Assembly: GCA_035545535.1 (NCBI GenBank)
Contig: DASZYF010000129.1
Span: 1-30,324, forward strand
From: DASZYF01 sp035545535
GTDB lineage: Bacteria > Actinomycetota > Actinomycetes > Mycobacteriales > CAJCIY01
Length of the DNA stretch: 30,324 nucleotides
Reading direction: 5' to 3'
Shown here: positions 1 through 12,473 of the stretch, in pieces
Layout of the letters: each line of letters starts with the position of its first letter
How positions within the stretch are numbered: the stretch's first letter is position 1
Position numbers and translations under genes: made by a program
Notes under the pieces: generated by a model
The model's input: the letters and a program-made list of their open reading frames with translations, nothing else
Told to the model about the DNA's origin: nothing
The model's database searches: none

Positions 1-756
1 GAGGGCCACCTGCACGCGGGGCGGGAGCGCGCCGACGCCGTCGGGGGCGGAGAAGCCGTGCACCTGCTCGTCGAACACCACGCGGTGCCGGTCGGCGACG
101 AGCCCGAGGCCGAGCGCCGTGTCGTCGCGGGCCGTGAGGTAGGCGTTCTGGATCGGACCGCTGTCGGCGAGCAGCACGAGCCGTCCGCCGTGCTCGCCCG
201 GCGACGCGACGGTCGCGGAGATGCGCCCGTCGCAGGCGAGGAACGGCAGCGTCGCACCCGGCGCGTCCCAGTGGCCCGACGACGTGAGGACGACGTCGGT
301 CACGCCGACGTCCTCGGCGACGTGCACCAGCGAACGGCAGGCAGCCTGGCCCCCGGGAACCCACGTCGGCCCGTCGGGCAGCACCTCGGGCAGCCAGCGC
401 TGCGGATCGCGGCCGCCGACGACCGCGCGACCTCCGGCATCGACGAACCGCGCGATGGCATCCCCTTCCTGGGGCGACAGCGATGCCGCATCGAGCACCA
501 CCAGCGCATCGCGCGGGTCGAGCGCGCTGTCGACGTCGAGCGGTTGCCGCCGCCGCGACACCTCGTGGCCGTGGTCGCGCAGGAGCTGCGCGTACTTCGA
601 CAGGCCCGTGGGGCCGACGGCGTAGGACGAGCCGCGCGGACCGCGCGGCCCGCCGCCGAACACGCTGGTCTCGCGCACGAGGAGCTGCGCGAGCAGCGCG
701 ACCGCAGCGGCGCCGAGGAGCGCCGCGGTGATCCAGCGGCCGTGGGCTCTCGTCAT
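1..756 (-). CDS. DUF4350 domain-containing membrane protein (partial, C-terminus off the window)
   Basis: The minus-strand frame is open from ATG 756 to the window edge, giving the first 252 residues. It begins MTRAHGRWITAALLGAAAVA, a short positive N-terminus followed by one membrane helix (about residues 9-27). An extracytoplasmic Rossmann-like part follows, with GPTGLSKYAQLLRDHGHEV and DALVVLDAASLSPQEGDAI, as in DUF4350 proteins. The ATG overlaps the TGA of the DUF4129 gene (ATGA at 756-753), which decides the start and implies translational coupling. In known families, DUF4350 and DUF4129 proteins often sit beside a MoxR-type AAA ATPase and a DUF58 protein. I infer those lie to the left of base 1. 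The exact function is unknown. Confidence 0.8.
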   Translation of the reverse strand, partial: MTRAHGRWITAALLGAAAVALLAQLLVRETSVFGGGPRGPRGSSYAVGPTGLSKYAQLLRDHGHEVSRRRQPLDVDSALDPRDALVVLDAASLSPQEGDAIARFVDAGGRAVVGGRDPQRWLPEVLPDGPTWVPGGQAACRSLVHVAEDVGVTDVVLTSSGHWDAPGATLPFLACDGRISATVASPGEHGGRLVLLADSGPIQNAYLTARDDTALGLGLVADRHRVVFDEQVHGFSAPDGVGALPPRVQVAL

Positions 757-1754
757 GCCGGTCGGTGCTCGATGAGGAGCAGGTCCCAGCCGCGGATCGC
801 CTCATCGACGTCGCCCTCGGTCGCGGGCCGCCCGCCGTACGCGACGTGGTCGAACACCGCAGCGAGATCGTTGAACAGCCGCGAGCGCAGCCGCCGGCCG
901 ATCGCGCGCGTGGTGCGCGCCGGGTCGAACGGCATCACGCCGGCGTCGTCGAGGCGCAGCAGGCCCGCGACGAACGTCCAGCGCAACGCGGCGTCGAGGT
1001 CGTTGCGGCGCCGCGCCTCCGCGGCCCGCGCGGCGGCCTCCGACGCATCGAGGTCGAGGTGCTCGGTGAACGCGTCACCCGTCCGCGGGCGGCGGCTGCG
1101 CAGCACCGCCGCGAACAGCGCCGCGATCGCGAGCGCGATGACCACGACGAGCCACCACCCGGCCAGCGAGTGCGCCCGTTGCGCGGACTTGGGCTCCGTG
1201 GGCTGCTGATGCTGCTGCGGCTGGGTCGCCGGCAACGGCGCCCCCGGCTGCCGGCCCGCGCCGGCACCGGTCTGCGGCTGGGTGCCGATGCCCCCGCCGC
1301 CGCCGGTCGACGCACCGGAACCGCTCCCCGTCCCGGCGCCACCGGGACCGCCGGCCCCGCCGCCGCCGCCCGCCTGATCACCCTGCGGCGCGCGGGAGGG
1401 ATCCGGTCGGTCCGGGGCGGTCGAGGGGCCGCCGGCGCCACCCCCACCACCGCCGGTCAGTGCCTTCGCGCGCGCGTCGATCTCCGCTTGCGTGCCCGCG
1501 CCGAACGCGGCGGAGCCGCCCTGCCGCGCGATCGCCTTCGGTGGCCCGAGGTTGCCGTCCCGCAACGTGTTGCCGACCGCGAGGTCGAGGAGCCGGCCGT
1601 CGGGCAGCGCACCGCCGGTGGTGCCCGCGGTGTCGCGGCACACGGCCGGCAGCGCCGCCGGCCGGTCGTGGTGCGCGCGGCTGACCGCGGTCGCCACCCC
1701 GGTGGCGAGCACCATCGTGGCCGCGACCCCGGTGACGACCGCCGCGGGCCTCAC
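753..1754 (-). CDS. DUF4129 domain-containing membrane protein
   Basis: The product is 333 residues. It has an N-terminal hydrophobic stretch (about 5-24), a soluble extracytoplasmic segment (25-100), a very glycine/proline-rich low-complexity linker (about 101-188), a second membrane helix (about 197-218, with WWLVVVIALAIAALFAAVL) and a C-terminal cytoplasmic DUF4129 domain (about 245-330, with RRNDLDAALRWTFVAGLLRL). I chose the GTG at 1754 because it overlaps the TGA of the upstream membrane-protein gene (GTGA); the longer open frame upstream is a shadow of that gene. The stop overlaps the DUF4350 ATG. The family is linked by gene neighbourhood to MoxR/DUF58 systems; its biochemical role is not established. 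The second cytoplasmic domain behind a long flexible linker suggests envelope sensing or assembly, which is inference. Confidence 0.82.
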   Translation of the reverse strand: MRPAAVVTGVAATMVLATGVATAVSRAHHDRPAALPAVCRDTAGTTGGALPDGRLLDLAVGNTLRDGNLGPPKAIARQGGSAAFGAGTQAEIDARAKALTGGGGGGAGGPSTAPDRPDPSRAPQGDQAGGGGGAGGPGGAGTGSGSGASTGGGGGIGTQPQTGAGAGRQPGAPLPATQPQQHQQPTEPKSAQRAHSLAGWWLVVVIALAIAALFAAVLRSRRPRTGDAFTEHLDLDASEAAARAAEARRRNDLDAALRWTFVAGLLRLDDAGVMPFDPARTTRAIGRRLRSRLFNDLAAVFDHVAYGGRPATEGDVDEAIRGWDLLLIEHRPA

Positions 1755-2509
1755 GGCGTCACCGGCAGGGGCGTGGCCGCGTCGAGCGCCTCCAGCGCCA
1801 GCTGCAGGTCGATGGCCTCGAGCTGCTCGCGGCGCGACAGGAAGCAGGTGAAGCGGCCGGCCGCGAGCCCGGCGAGCACCGCGGTGCCGGCGATGATCGC
1901 CGCGATCAGCACGCGGGCATCGGCGAGCGCCGCGGACCCCGACGCCGGCCGCGGGATGACCAGCAGGACCGCGACCGTCGGGAGCGCCGCGATGGCGAGC
2001 GCGCCGAGCACGAGGACGAGCTGCGTGCCGAGCACGGTGCCGCCCTTGCCGCGGGTGAGGAACCGCGCGCGCCGCCACGCCTCGGGCGCCCCGACCTCCT
2101 CGAGCAGGAGCACGGGCGCGACGACCTGCGCCGAGGCGAGGCGGCCGAAGCCCGGGACGATGATCAGGAAGCCGGCGGCGGTCGCGAAGAACGCCCGCAG
2201 CCCGACCCGCAGCACGGCCCACCGGCGCTTCCACACGCGCCGGAACGCGCTGCCCACCGACGGCCGGAGGCCGAGCCCCACGTCTCCGAGCACGTGCGTC
2301 GCCGCCGCCGTGGCGACGAGCGAGGCGAGCATCAGCGGCAGCAGGACGACGAGGACGCGCACGCCGAGCGGCGACCACACCGGCGCCGTCGCGGCGATCA
2401 GCGCAGCGGGGACGAGCGGGAGCGCGCACGCGAGGAGCAGCGGCGCGAGGCAGGCCCGGAGCCGCGCCACCGCCCCGTCGGCCAGGTCCGCGATCCCCGC
2501 GCTCCCCAC
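1751..2509 (-). CDS. multi-pass membrane protein of unknown function
   Basis: The product is 252 residues with five or six predicted hydrophobic segments (about 20-43, 50-72, 106-126, 158-190, 200-225). The central amphipathic stretch APEAWRRARFLTRGKGG precedes a long hydrophobic segment. This pattern resembles membrane domains of the glycerophosphodiester-phosphodiesterase-associated type, but the resemblance is weak and no catalytic domain is present. It starts with GTG 9 bp after the glgP stop codon on the same strand and ends overlapping the DUF4129 start, so it is the first gene of a coupled trio and may be co-transcribed with glgP. No clear Shine-Dalgarno sequence precedes the GTG. I do not recognise a specific function. 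Confidence 0.7.
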   Translation of the reverse strand: MGSAGIADLADGAVARLRACLAPLLLACALPLVPAALIAATAPVWSPLGVRVLVVLLPLMLASLVATAAATHVLGDVGLGLRPSVGSAFRRVWKRRWAVLRVGLRAFFATAAGFLIIVPGFGRLASAQVVAPVLLLEEVGAPEAWRRARFLTRGKGGTVLGTQLVLVLGALAIAALPTVAVLLVIPRPASGSAALADARVLIAAIIAGTAVLAGLAAGRFTCFLSRREQLEAIDLQLALEALDAATPLPVTP

Positions 2510-2518
2510 GCGCTCAGG

Positions 2519-5092
2519 TTAGGTGCGGACGAGGCCGAGGTCGGTCGCGCGGGTGAGCAGGCGGTGCCGCGGCAGGACGCGCACGGTGTATCCGAACGGG
2601 CCCGTGGTCTTGAGGGTCACGTTGCCCACGTAGACCGGCCCGCCCTCGTCGCCCACGAGCGTCAGCGGCGTGTGCTCGGCCGCGGACATCTCATCGGCGT
2701 CGTCGACCGCGCCGTGCACGACCTCGACCGTGACGTCATCGGTCGACAGCCCGGCGAGGTCGATGACGGCGCGCACCTCGAAGGTCTGCCCGAGCTCCGG
2801 CGAGTCGCCGAGGCCGCGGGACTCCACGTGCGCGACGCGGACGTGCGGCCACGCGGCCGTGACCGTGTCGCGCCACGATGCGAGCTCCTTCGCCCCGGCG
2901 AAGCCGCTCGCCACACCGACTGCCCGCGCCGACACCGCGGCCGGCCCGTACAGCTCGACGACGTAGTCGCGCAGCATGCGCGAGGCGATCACCTGCGGGC
3001 CGAGCGAGCGCAGCGTGTGCCGCACCATCGCGACCCAGCGCCGCGGCACCGCGTCCCGCGTCTCCCGGTCGTAGAACCGCGTGGTGACCGAGTCCTCGAG
3101 CAGGTCGTAGAGGGCCTTGGCCTCGTAGGCGTCGCGACGCGCGTCGCCGATGATGCCGTCGAGCGAGTCGTCGTAGGAGGGGATCGCCCACCCGTTCTCG
3201 CCGTCGGCCATCTCGTCCCACCAACCGTCGCGGATCGACAGGTTGAGTCCGCCGTTGAGCGCCGACTTCATGCCGGAGGTGCCGCACGCCTCGAGCGGGC
3301 GCAGAGGGTTGTTGAGCCAGACGTCGCAGCCCCAGTAGAGGTAGCGCGCCATCGCCATGTCGTAGTTGGGCAGGAACGTGATGCGGTGCCGCACGACCTC
3401 GCGGTCGGTGAACTGCACCATCTGCTGCACCAGCGCCTTGCCACCGTCGTCGGCCGGGTGGCTCTTGCCGGCGACGACGACCTGGATGGGCCGGTCGGGG
3501 TCGAGCAGGAGCTTGTCCAACCGGTCGGGGTCGTGCAGCATCAGCGTGAGCCGCTTGTAGGACGGCACGCGCCGTGCGAAGCCGATGGTCAGCACATCCG
3601 GGTCGAACATCGTGCTGATCCAGCCGAGCTCACCCTCGGGCGCGCCGCGCTGCAGCCACGACTCGCGCACCCGCCGCCGCACCTCGTCGACCAGCCGCCC
3701 GCGCAGGAGGCGACGCGTGGACCAGATGGTGTCGTCGCTGACGCGGTCGAGCTCCTCCCAGCCCTTCGCGCGCGTCGTGAGGTCGGGCGTCGCATCGCGC
3801 TCGGCGATCTCCATGACCTCACGCGCCACCCACGTCGGCGCGTGCACGCCGTTGGTGACCGAGCCGATCGGGACCTCCTGCACGTCGAAGCCCGGCCAGA
3901 GACCGGCGAACATCTTGCGCGAGACGACGCCGTGCAGCTTCGCGACGCCGTTGCAGTGGCGCGCGAGGCGCAGCCCCATGTGCGCCATGTTGAACTTGCT
4001 CGGGTCCTCCTCCGCGCCGAGCTCGAGCACCTTCTCGACCGGCACGCCGTCGCTCGCGTTGTCGCCGCCGAAGTGGCTCTCGATCAGCTCGATCGGGAAG
4101 CGGTCGATGCCGGCGGGCACCGGCGTGTGGGTGGTGAACACCGTGCCGGCCCGCACGACCTCGACCGCCTCGTTCCAGGCGAGCCCGCCGCCCTCGGGCT
4201 GCACCAGCTCACGGATGCGCTCGACCCCGAGGAAGCCGGCGTGACCCTCGTTGCAGTGGAAGACCTCGGGGTCGGGCGCGCCGGTGATCGCGCTCCACGC
4301 GCGCAGCGCGCGCACGCCGCCGATGCCGAGCAGCATCTCCTGGTGCAGGCGGTGGTCGGTGCCGCCGCCGTACAGCTTGTCGGTGACCGCTCGGGCGTCC
4401 TTGTCGTTGTCCTCGATGTCGGAGTCGAGCAGCAGCAGCGGCACCCGGCCGACCTGGGCGCGCCAGACCTGCGCGTGGATCGCCCGGCCGCCGGGCAGGC
4501 CGACGGCAATCCGCACGGGACGGTCGTCGGCGTCGACGAAGCGGGTGAGCGGCAGGCCGTTCGGGTCGAGGCCCGGGTAGTGCTCCTGCTGCCAGCCGTC
4601 GCGCGACAGCGACTGCACGAAGTAGCCCGCCTTGTAGAGCAGCCCGACGCCGACGATCGGGACGCCGAGGTCGCTGGCCGTCTTCAGGTGGTCGCCGGCG
4701 AGGATGCCCAGGCCGCCCGAGTACTGCGGCAGGACCTCGGTGAGGCCGTACTCCATGGAGAAGTAGCCGATGGCGGTGGGCACGTCGGCGGACGGCAGCG
4801 ACTGGTACCACCGGTCCTCGGTGAGGTAGGCCGTGAGGTCGTCGGAGGCGTCGGCGAGCATCCGCAGGAACCGGCGGTCCTCGGCCAGCACCTGCAGCCG
4901 CTCGGCCGGCACCGCGCCGAGCAGCGCGACCGGGTCGCCCGCGACCCGACGCCACACCTCGGGGTCCACGGCCTCGAACAGGTCGCGGGTGGGTGCGTGC
5001 CACGACCAGCGCAGGTTCATGACGAGGTCGGACAGCGGGAGCAGCGGCTCGGGCAGGACCGCCCGGACCGTGAACCGGCGAAGCGCTCGCAT
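2519..5092 (-). CDS. glgP: alpha-glucan phosphorylase (GT35 family, DUF3417-containing)
   Basis: This 857-residue cytoplasmic enzyme releases glucose-1-phosphate from the non-reducing ends of alpha-1,4-glucans using pyridoxal phosphate. The N-terminus (RFTVRAVLPEPLLPLSDLVMN) is the DUF3417 region typical of the roughly 850-residue bacterial subfamily. The PLP lysine is Lys609 in the motif GTSGMK. Other conserved stretches are GYFSMEYGLTE, YSGGLGILAGDHLK, FHCNEGHAGF and TNGVHAPTWV. I chose ATG 5092 because the family begins here and because a TAGTGT hexamer ends 7 nt upstream; the longer open frame to 5377 overlaps glgE and is rejected. The gene is divergent from glgE, with 94 bp between start codons, and is followed after 9 bp by a membrane-protein gene. 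It is the degradative arm of the glucan cycle encoded here. Confidence 0.95.
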   Translation of the reverse strand: MRALRRFTVRAVLPEPLLPLSDLVMNLRWSWHAPTRDLFEAVDPEVWRRVAGDPVALLGAVPAERLQVLAEDRRFLRMLADASDDLTAYLTEDRWYQSLPSADVPTAIGYFSMEYGLTEVLPQYSGGLGILAGDHLKTASDLGVPIVGVGLLYKAGYFVQSLSRDGWQQEHYPGLDPNGLPLTRFVDADDRPVRIAVGLPGGRAIHAQVWRAQVGRVPLLLLDSDIEDNDKDARAVTDKLYGGGTDHRLHQEMLLGIGGVRALRAWSAITGAPDPEVFHCNEGHAGFLGVERIRELVQPEGGGLAWNEAVEVVRAGTVFTTHTPVPAGIDRFPIELIESHFGGDNASDGVPVEKVLELGAEEDPSKFNMAHMGLRLARHCNGVAKLHGVVSRKMFAGLWPGFDVQEVPIGSVTNGVHAPTWVAREVMEIAERDATPDLTTRAKGWEELDRVSDDTIWSTRRLLRGRLVDEVRRRVRESWLQRGAPEGELGWISTMFDPDVLTIGFARRVPSYKRLTLMLHDPDRLDKLLLDPDRPIQVVVAGKSHPADDGGKALVQQMVQFTDREVVRHRITFLPNYDMAMARYLYWGCDVWLNNPLRPLEACGTSGMKSALNGGLNLSIRDGWWDEMADGENGWAIPSYDDSLDGIIGDARRDAYEAKALYDLLEDSVTTRFYDRETRDAVPRRWVAMVRHTLRSLGPQVIASRMLRDYVVELYGPAAVSARAVGVASGFAGAKELASWRDTVTAAWPHVRVAHVESRGLGDSPELGQTFEVRAVIDLAGLSTDDVTVEVVHGAVDDADEMSAAEHTPLTLVGDEGGPVYVGNVTLKTTGPFGYTVRVLPRHRLLTRATDLGLVRT

Positions 5093-5105
5093 GCAGAGGA
5101 CACTA
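5093..5105 (-). promoter_or_regulatory. probable leaderless promoter -10 element of glgP
   Basis: On the minus strand, TAGTGT (5105-5100) is followed by 7 nt and then the glgP ATG (5092). A TAnnnT hexamer at this distance would place the transcription start at the A of the ATG, that is, a leaderless mRNA. No Shine-Dalgarno sequence is present. No convincing -35 hexamer is visible. Confidence 0.55.
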
Positions 5106-5120
5106 GGGCCCGCATGTTGC

Positions 5121-5161
5121 GCTCGCGTTCCCGATCCGCCGGCACCCGATCTGTAGCGAGC
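5121..5161. promoter_or_regulatory. possible regulatory site in the glgP-glgE divergent intergenic region
   Basis: Two direct copies of CCCGATC (5130-5136 and 5145-5151) lie 15 bp apart, about one and a half helical turns. They are flanked by inverted GCTCGC (5121-5126) and GCGAGC (5156-5161). The block sits between the two predicted -10 hexamers, where a regulator could affect both directions. The copies are short, so chance occurrence in GC-rich DNA cannot be excluded. Confidence 0.3.
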
Positions 5162-5173
5162 ATGGAACGTGGG

Positions 5174-5186
5174 TAGCGTCGTCATC
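5174..5186 (+). promoter_or_regulatory. probable leaderless promoter -10 element of glgE
   Basis: TAGCGT (5174-5179) is followed by 7 nt and the GTG at 5187. The same hexamer stands 6 nt before the phosphodiester glycosidase GTG at 28635. This placement supports GTG 5187 over the upstream in-frame GTG 5169, which would put the hexamer inside the coding region. Confidence 0.55.
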
Positions 5187-7123
5187 GTGATCGGGCGCAT
5201 CCCCGTCCTCGATGTCCAGCCCGTCGTGGAAGGCGGCCGGTGGGCGGCGAAGGCGGTCGTCGGCGAGACGTTCACCGTGTCGGCCACCGTGTTCCGCGAC
5301 GGCCACGACGCCGTCGGGGCGACGGCCGTCCTCATCCCGCCCGGCGGCACGGCCCGCCAGGCGCGCCGCACGACCATGACGGCGCTGCCGAACGGCTACG
5401 GCGCCCGCGGGACGGATTCGTTCAGCGCCGACGTCACCGTGGACGCCCCGGGCGCGTGGAAGCTGATCGTGGAGGGCTGGGCCGACGCCTGGGCCACCTG
5501 GCACCACCACGTCGAGGCCAAGCTGGGCGCCGGTCAGGGCATCGAGGAGCTGGCCGCGGACCTCGAGACCGGAGCTCTCCTGCTCGAGCGCGCGAAGGCC
5601 AAGGGCCTGGGCCCGCAGATCAAGACGGCGATCCAGGCGCTGCGCGACGAGTCGCTGCCCCCTGCGGACCGTGCGGCCCCGGCGCTCGCGATCGACGACA
5701 TCGGCGTGCGCGACCTCGTCTCCCCGTCAGCCGCCTACCCGCTCTGGGTGGACCGTGAGCGGGCGCTGGTGGGCTGCTGGTACGAGCTGTTCCCGCGGTC
5801 CTTCGGTGGCCTCAAGGGCACGGCCGCGGCGCTCGACCGCGTCGCGGCGCTCGGGGCCGACGTCGTCTACCTGCCGCCGATCCACCCCATCGGGAAGACG
5901 CACCGCAAGGGCCCCAACAACACGCTCACCCCCGGCCCGGAGGACCCCGGCTCGCCGTGGGCCATCGGCTCCGAGGACGGCGGGCACGACGCGGTCGCGC
6001 CCGAGCTCGGCACGATCGACGACCTCGACTTCCTCGTCAAGCGCGCCGCCGAGCTGGACATGGAGATCGCACTCGACCTCGCGCTGCAGTGCTCCCCCGA
6101 CCACCCGTGGGTCACGAGCCACCCCGAGTTCTTCCACCACCGGCCGGACGGCACGATCGCGTACGCCGAGAACCCGCCGAAGAAGTACCAGGACATCTAC
6201 CCGCTCGACTTCGACTCCGGTGGTCAGGCCCTGCGCGACGAGGTGCTCCGCGTCGTGCGGCACTGGATGGACCACGGGATCCGCATCTTTCGCGTCGACA
6301 ACCCGCACACGAAGCCGGTCGACTTCTGGGAGTGGCTGATCGCCGAGGTCCACAAGACCGACCCCGACGTGCTGTTCCTCGCCGAGGCGTTCACCCGGCC
6401 GCCGATGCTGCACACGCTCGCGATGGTCGGCTTCACGCAGTCCTACACGTACTTCACGTGGCGCAACGACCGCTGGGACCTCGAGCAGTACCTGCGCGAG
6501 CTGACGACGCCGCCCGGCGCGGACTACCTGCGTCCGAACCTCTTCGTGAACACGCCGGACATCCTCCACGCCTACCTGCAGCAGGGTGGCCTGCCGGCGT
6601 TCCGCATCCGCGCGACCATCGCGGCGACCGCGGGGCCGACGTGGGGCATCTACAGCGGCTACGAGCTCGGCGAGAACGTGCCGCTGCGCGAGGGCAGCGA
6701 GGAGTACCTGCACTCCGAGAAGTACGAGGTCCGCGTGCGCGACTTCACCGACGCGCCGATCAGCCCGCTGATCACGCGGCTGAACGAGGTGCGCCGCGAG
6801 CACCTCGCGCTGCAGCGCCTGCGCGGCATCGTGATCCACGCGGCGGAGGACCCCGCGGTGCTCGCGTACTCGCGGCGCGTGTGGGACCGTGACGGGTCGC
6901 CGGACACCATCCTGACCATCGTGAGCCTCGACCCGCACGCGACGCACGAGACGTGGGTCCACCTCGACACCGGCGCGCTCGGCGTCACGGGCGAGCGGTT
7001 CCTGGTGCACGACCAGATCGGGGGGCGCGGCGTGTACGAGTGGGGCGACGCAGCGTTCGTTCGGCTGAGCCCGGACGAGCCGGCGCACGTCATGCACGTG
7101 ACGCACCTCGACGGGCGGCCCGC

Positions 7124-7127
<4 letters not shown>
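5187..7127 (+). CDS. glgE: alpha-1,4-glucan:maltose-1-phosphate maltosyltransferase
   Basis: This 646-residue GH13_3 enzyme transfers maltosyl units from maltose-1-phosphate to the non-reducing end of alpha-1,4-glucan. The N-terminal region (DUF3416, with VVEGGRWAAKAVVGETFTVS) is followed by the catalytic barrel. The nucleophile is Asp371 in RIFRVDNPHTKPVDFW, the acid/base is Glu400 in FLAEAFTRP, and a third acidic residue is Asp458 in VNTPDIL. The 29-residue spacing between the first two equals that of the characterised Streptomyces enzyme (from memory). I prefer GTG 5187 (IGRIPVLDVQPVV follows) because family proteins begin there and because of the upstream -10 hexamer; GTG 5169 would add six residues. 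The TGA overlaps the treS GTG. It is the first gene of a four-gene operon. Confidence 0.96.
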
Positions 7128-10205
<3,078 letters not shown>

Positions 10206-10209
<4 letters not shown>

Positions 10210-12473
10210 GCCCTGCCCGCCGCCGCATGCCCGCCAAACCCGCCGACCCGCCTGCCGGGAAGCCCACGCCGGATGCCGCTCCGGTCCTCGACCTGACCGA
10301 CGAGCACGAGCTCGGGCGCCTCGTCGGCGGGGCGCACCACGATCCGCACTCCCTCCTCGGCCCGCATCCCGGGCCGAACGGCGTGTACGTGCGGGCGCTG
10401 CGGCCGAACGCCGACGCCGTGCACGTGGTGCGCGTGTCCGACGGGAAGCGCTGGCCGCTGGAGCCCATCCACCCGGGCGGCCTGTTCGGCGGGCTGCTCA
10501 GCGGCCAGGACGAGGTGCCGGACTACCGGCTCGAGGTGCAGTACGGCGCCGACTCGTTCCCGGTCGACGACCCCTACCGCTGGCTGCCCACGCCGGGCGA
10601 GGTCGACCTGCACCTCATCGGCGAGGGCCGGCACGAGCGCCTCTGGGAGGTGCTCGGCTCGCATGTGCGCACGTTCGAGACGGCCAGCGGGCCGGTGACC
10701 GGCACGTCGTTCGCGGTGTGGGCGCCGAACGCGCAGGGCGTGCGCGTGGCCGGCGACTTCAACCACTGGGACCCGCGCATGCACCCCATGCGCTCGCTCG
10801 GCACGAGCGGGGTGTGGGAGGTGTTCATCCCGGGCGTCGGCGCCGGCAGCAGCTACAAGCTGCACCTGCTCGGCCGCGACGGCGTGTGGCGGGAGAAGGC
10901 CGACCCCATGGCCCGCCGCACCGAGAAGCCACCGGCGACGGCGAGCATCGTGTGGGAGTCGCAGCACACATGGCACGACAGCCGCTGGATGCGTGAGCGT
11001 CGCGAGAGCGCGCCTCACCGCGAAGCGATGAGCGTCTACGAGCTGCACCTCGGCTCGTGGCGCGCGGGCCTCTCCTACCGGGAGCTCGCCGAGCAGCTGC
11101 CCGCCTACCTCACCGAGATGGGCTTCACGCACGTCGAGATGCTGCCGGTCGCCGAGCACCCCTTCGGCGGGTCCTGGGGCTACCAGGTGACCGGCTTCTA
11201 CGCGCCGACCGCGCGGTTCGGCACCCCGGACGACTTCAAGGTGCTCGTCGACGCGCTGCACAAGGCGGGCATCGGCGTCATCGTCGACTGGGTGCCCGCG
11301 CACTTCCCGCGCGACGCGTGGGCCCTCGGCCGCTTCGACGGCACCGCGCTGTACGAGAGCGCCGACCCGCGCCGCGGCGAGCACCCCGACTGGGGCACGT
11401 ACGTGTTCGACGTCGGCCGCCGTGAGGTGCGCAACTTCCTCGTCGCCAACGCGCTGTACTGGCTGGAGGAGTACCACATCGACGGCCTGCGGGTCGATGC
11501 CGTCGCATCGATGCTGTACCTCGACTACTCGCGCAAGGACGGCGAGTGGATCCCCAACGTCTACGGCGGGCGGGAGAACCTCGACGCGGTGGCGTTCCTG
11601 CAGGAGGTGAACGCCACCGTCTACCGCGAGCACCCCGGCGTCATCACCGTGGCCGAGGAGTCGACCGCATGGCCGGGCGTGACCCGGCCGACCCACCTCG
11701 GCGGTCTCGGCTTCGGCTTCAAGTGGAACATGGGGTGGATGCACGACACGCTCCACTACGTCTCGCGCGAGCCGGTCTTCCGGAACTACCACCACAACGA
11801 GATGACGTTCTCCCTCGTGTACGCGTGGAGCGAGAACTACGTGCTGCCGCTCTCGCACGACGAGGTCGTGCACGGCAAGGCGTCGCTCCTGCACAAGATC
11901 CCCGGCGACCGCTGGCAGCAGCTCGCGACGCTGCGGGCGCTGTACGGCTTCATGTGGGCGCACCCGGGCAAGCAGCTGCTGTTCATGGGCTGCGAGATGG
12001 CGCAGCCGGGCGAGTGGTCGGAGGAGCACGGGCTGCCGTGGGGCCTGCTCGACGAAGAGGCGCATCGCGGCGTGCAGCGCTGCGTACGCGACCTCAACAT
12101 CGTCTACCGCGACCGCCCCGCGCTCTGGACGCAGGACACCTCCCCCGACGGCTTCGCGTGGATCGACGCGAACGACGCCGGCGGCAACACGTTCAGCTTC
12201 CTGCGCTGGGGCGACGACGGATCGGTGCTGGCCTGCGTGTCGAACTTCGCCGGCGAGCCGCACGAGCGCTACCGGATCGGTCTGCCCAAGGCCGGCCGCT
12301 GGGTGGAGGTCGTGAACACCGACGATGCCGTGTACGGCGGCTCGCACGTGCGCACGTTCGACGTAGAGGCCGACGAGGGCCGGGGCTGGCACGGGCAGCC
12401 GCACTCGGCGTTCATCCGCGTCCCCCCGCTCGGCACCGTGTGGCTCGTCCCGGCCGACCCCGAGGACCCGTGA
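10206..12473 (+). CDS. glgB: 1,4-alpha-glucan branching enzyme
   Basis: This 755-residue GH13_9 enzyme introduces alpha-1,6 branches into the linear glucan made by GlgE. Order: N-terminal beta-sandwich, CBM48 (about 165-255, with FAVWAPNAQGVRVAGDFNHW), catalytic barrel, C-terminal amylase domain. Catalytic residues are Asp431 (GLRVDAVASM), Glu484 (TVAEESTAWP) and Asp552 (LSHDEVVHGK). All three are offset by 26 from the E. coli numbering as I recall it, consistent with a short N-terminal extension. I chose GTG 10206 because it overlaps the mak TGA (GTGA); ATG 10227 is the alternative and would remove seven residues. The stop codon lies inside the left arm of a 16-bp inverted repeat shared with the next gene. 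Confidence 0.95.

Noticed and set aside
1755..2429. In-frame extension of the DUF4129 gene to an upstream ATG at 2429
   Set aside because: The added residues are an Arg/Ala-rich shadow of the upstream membrane-protein gene. The GTG at 1754 overlapping that gene's stop is the natural start.
2294..5176. 960-codon open frame on the plus strand opposite glgP
   Set aside because: Its translation is Arg/Val/His-rich with no recognisable domain, while the opposite strand encodes a complete GlgP with its PLP-lysine motif. It is a GC-driven antisense shadow.
5093..5377. N-terminal extension of GlgP to 5377
   Set aside because: It would overlap glgE by about 190 bp and cover both promoters, and the extra residues do not match the family.
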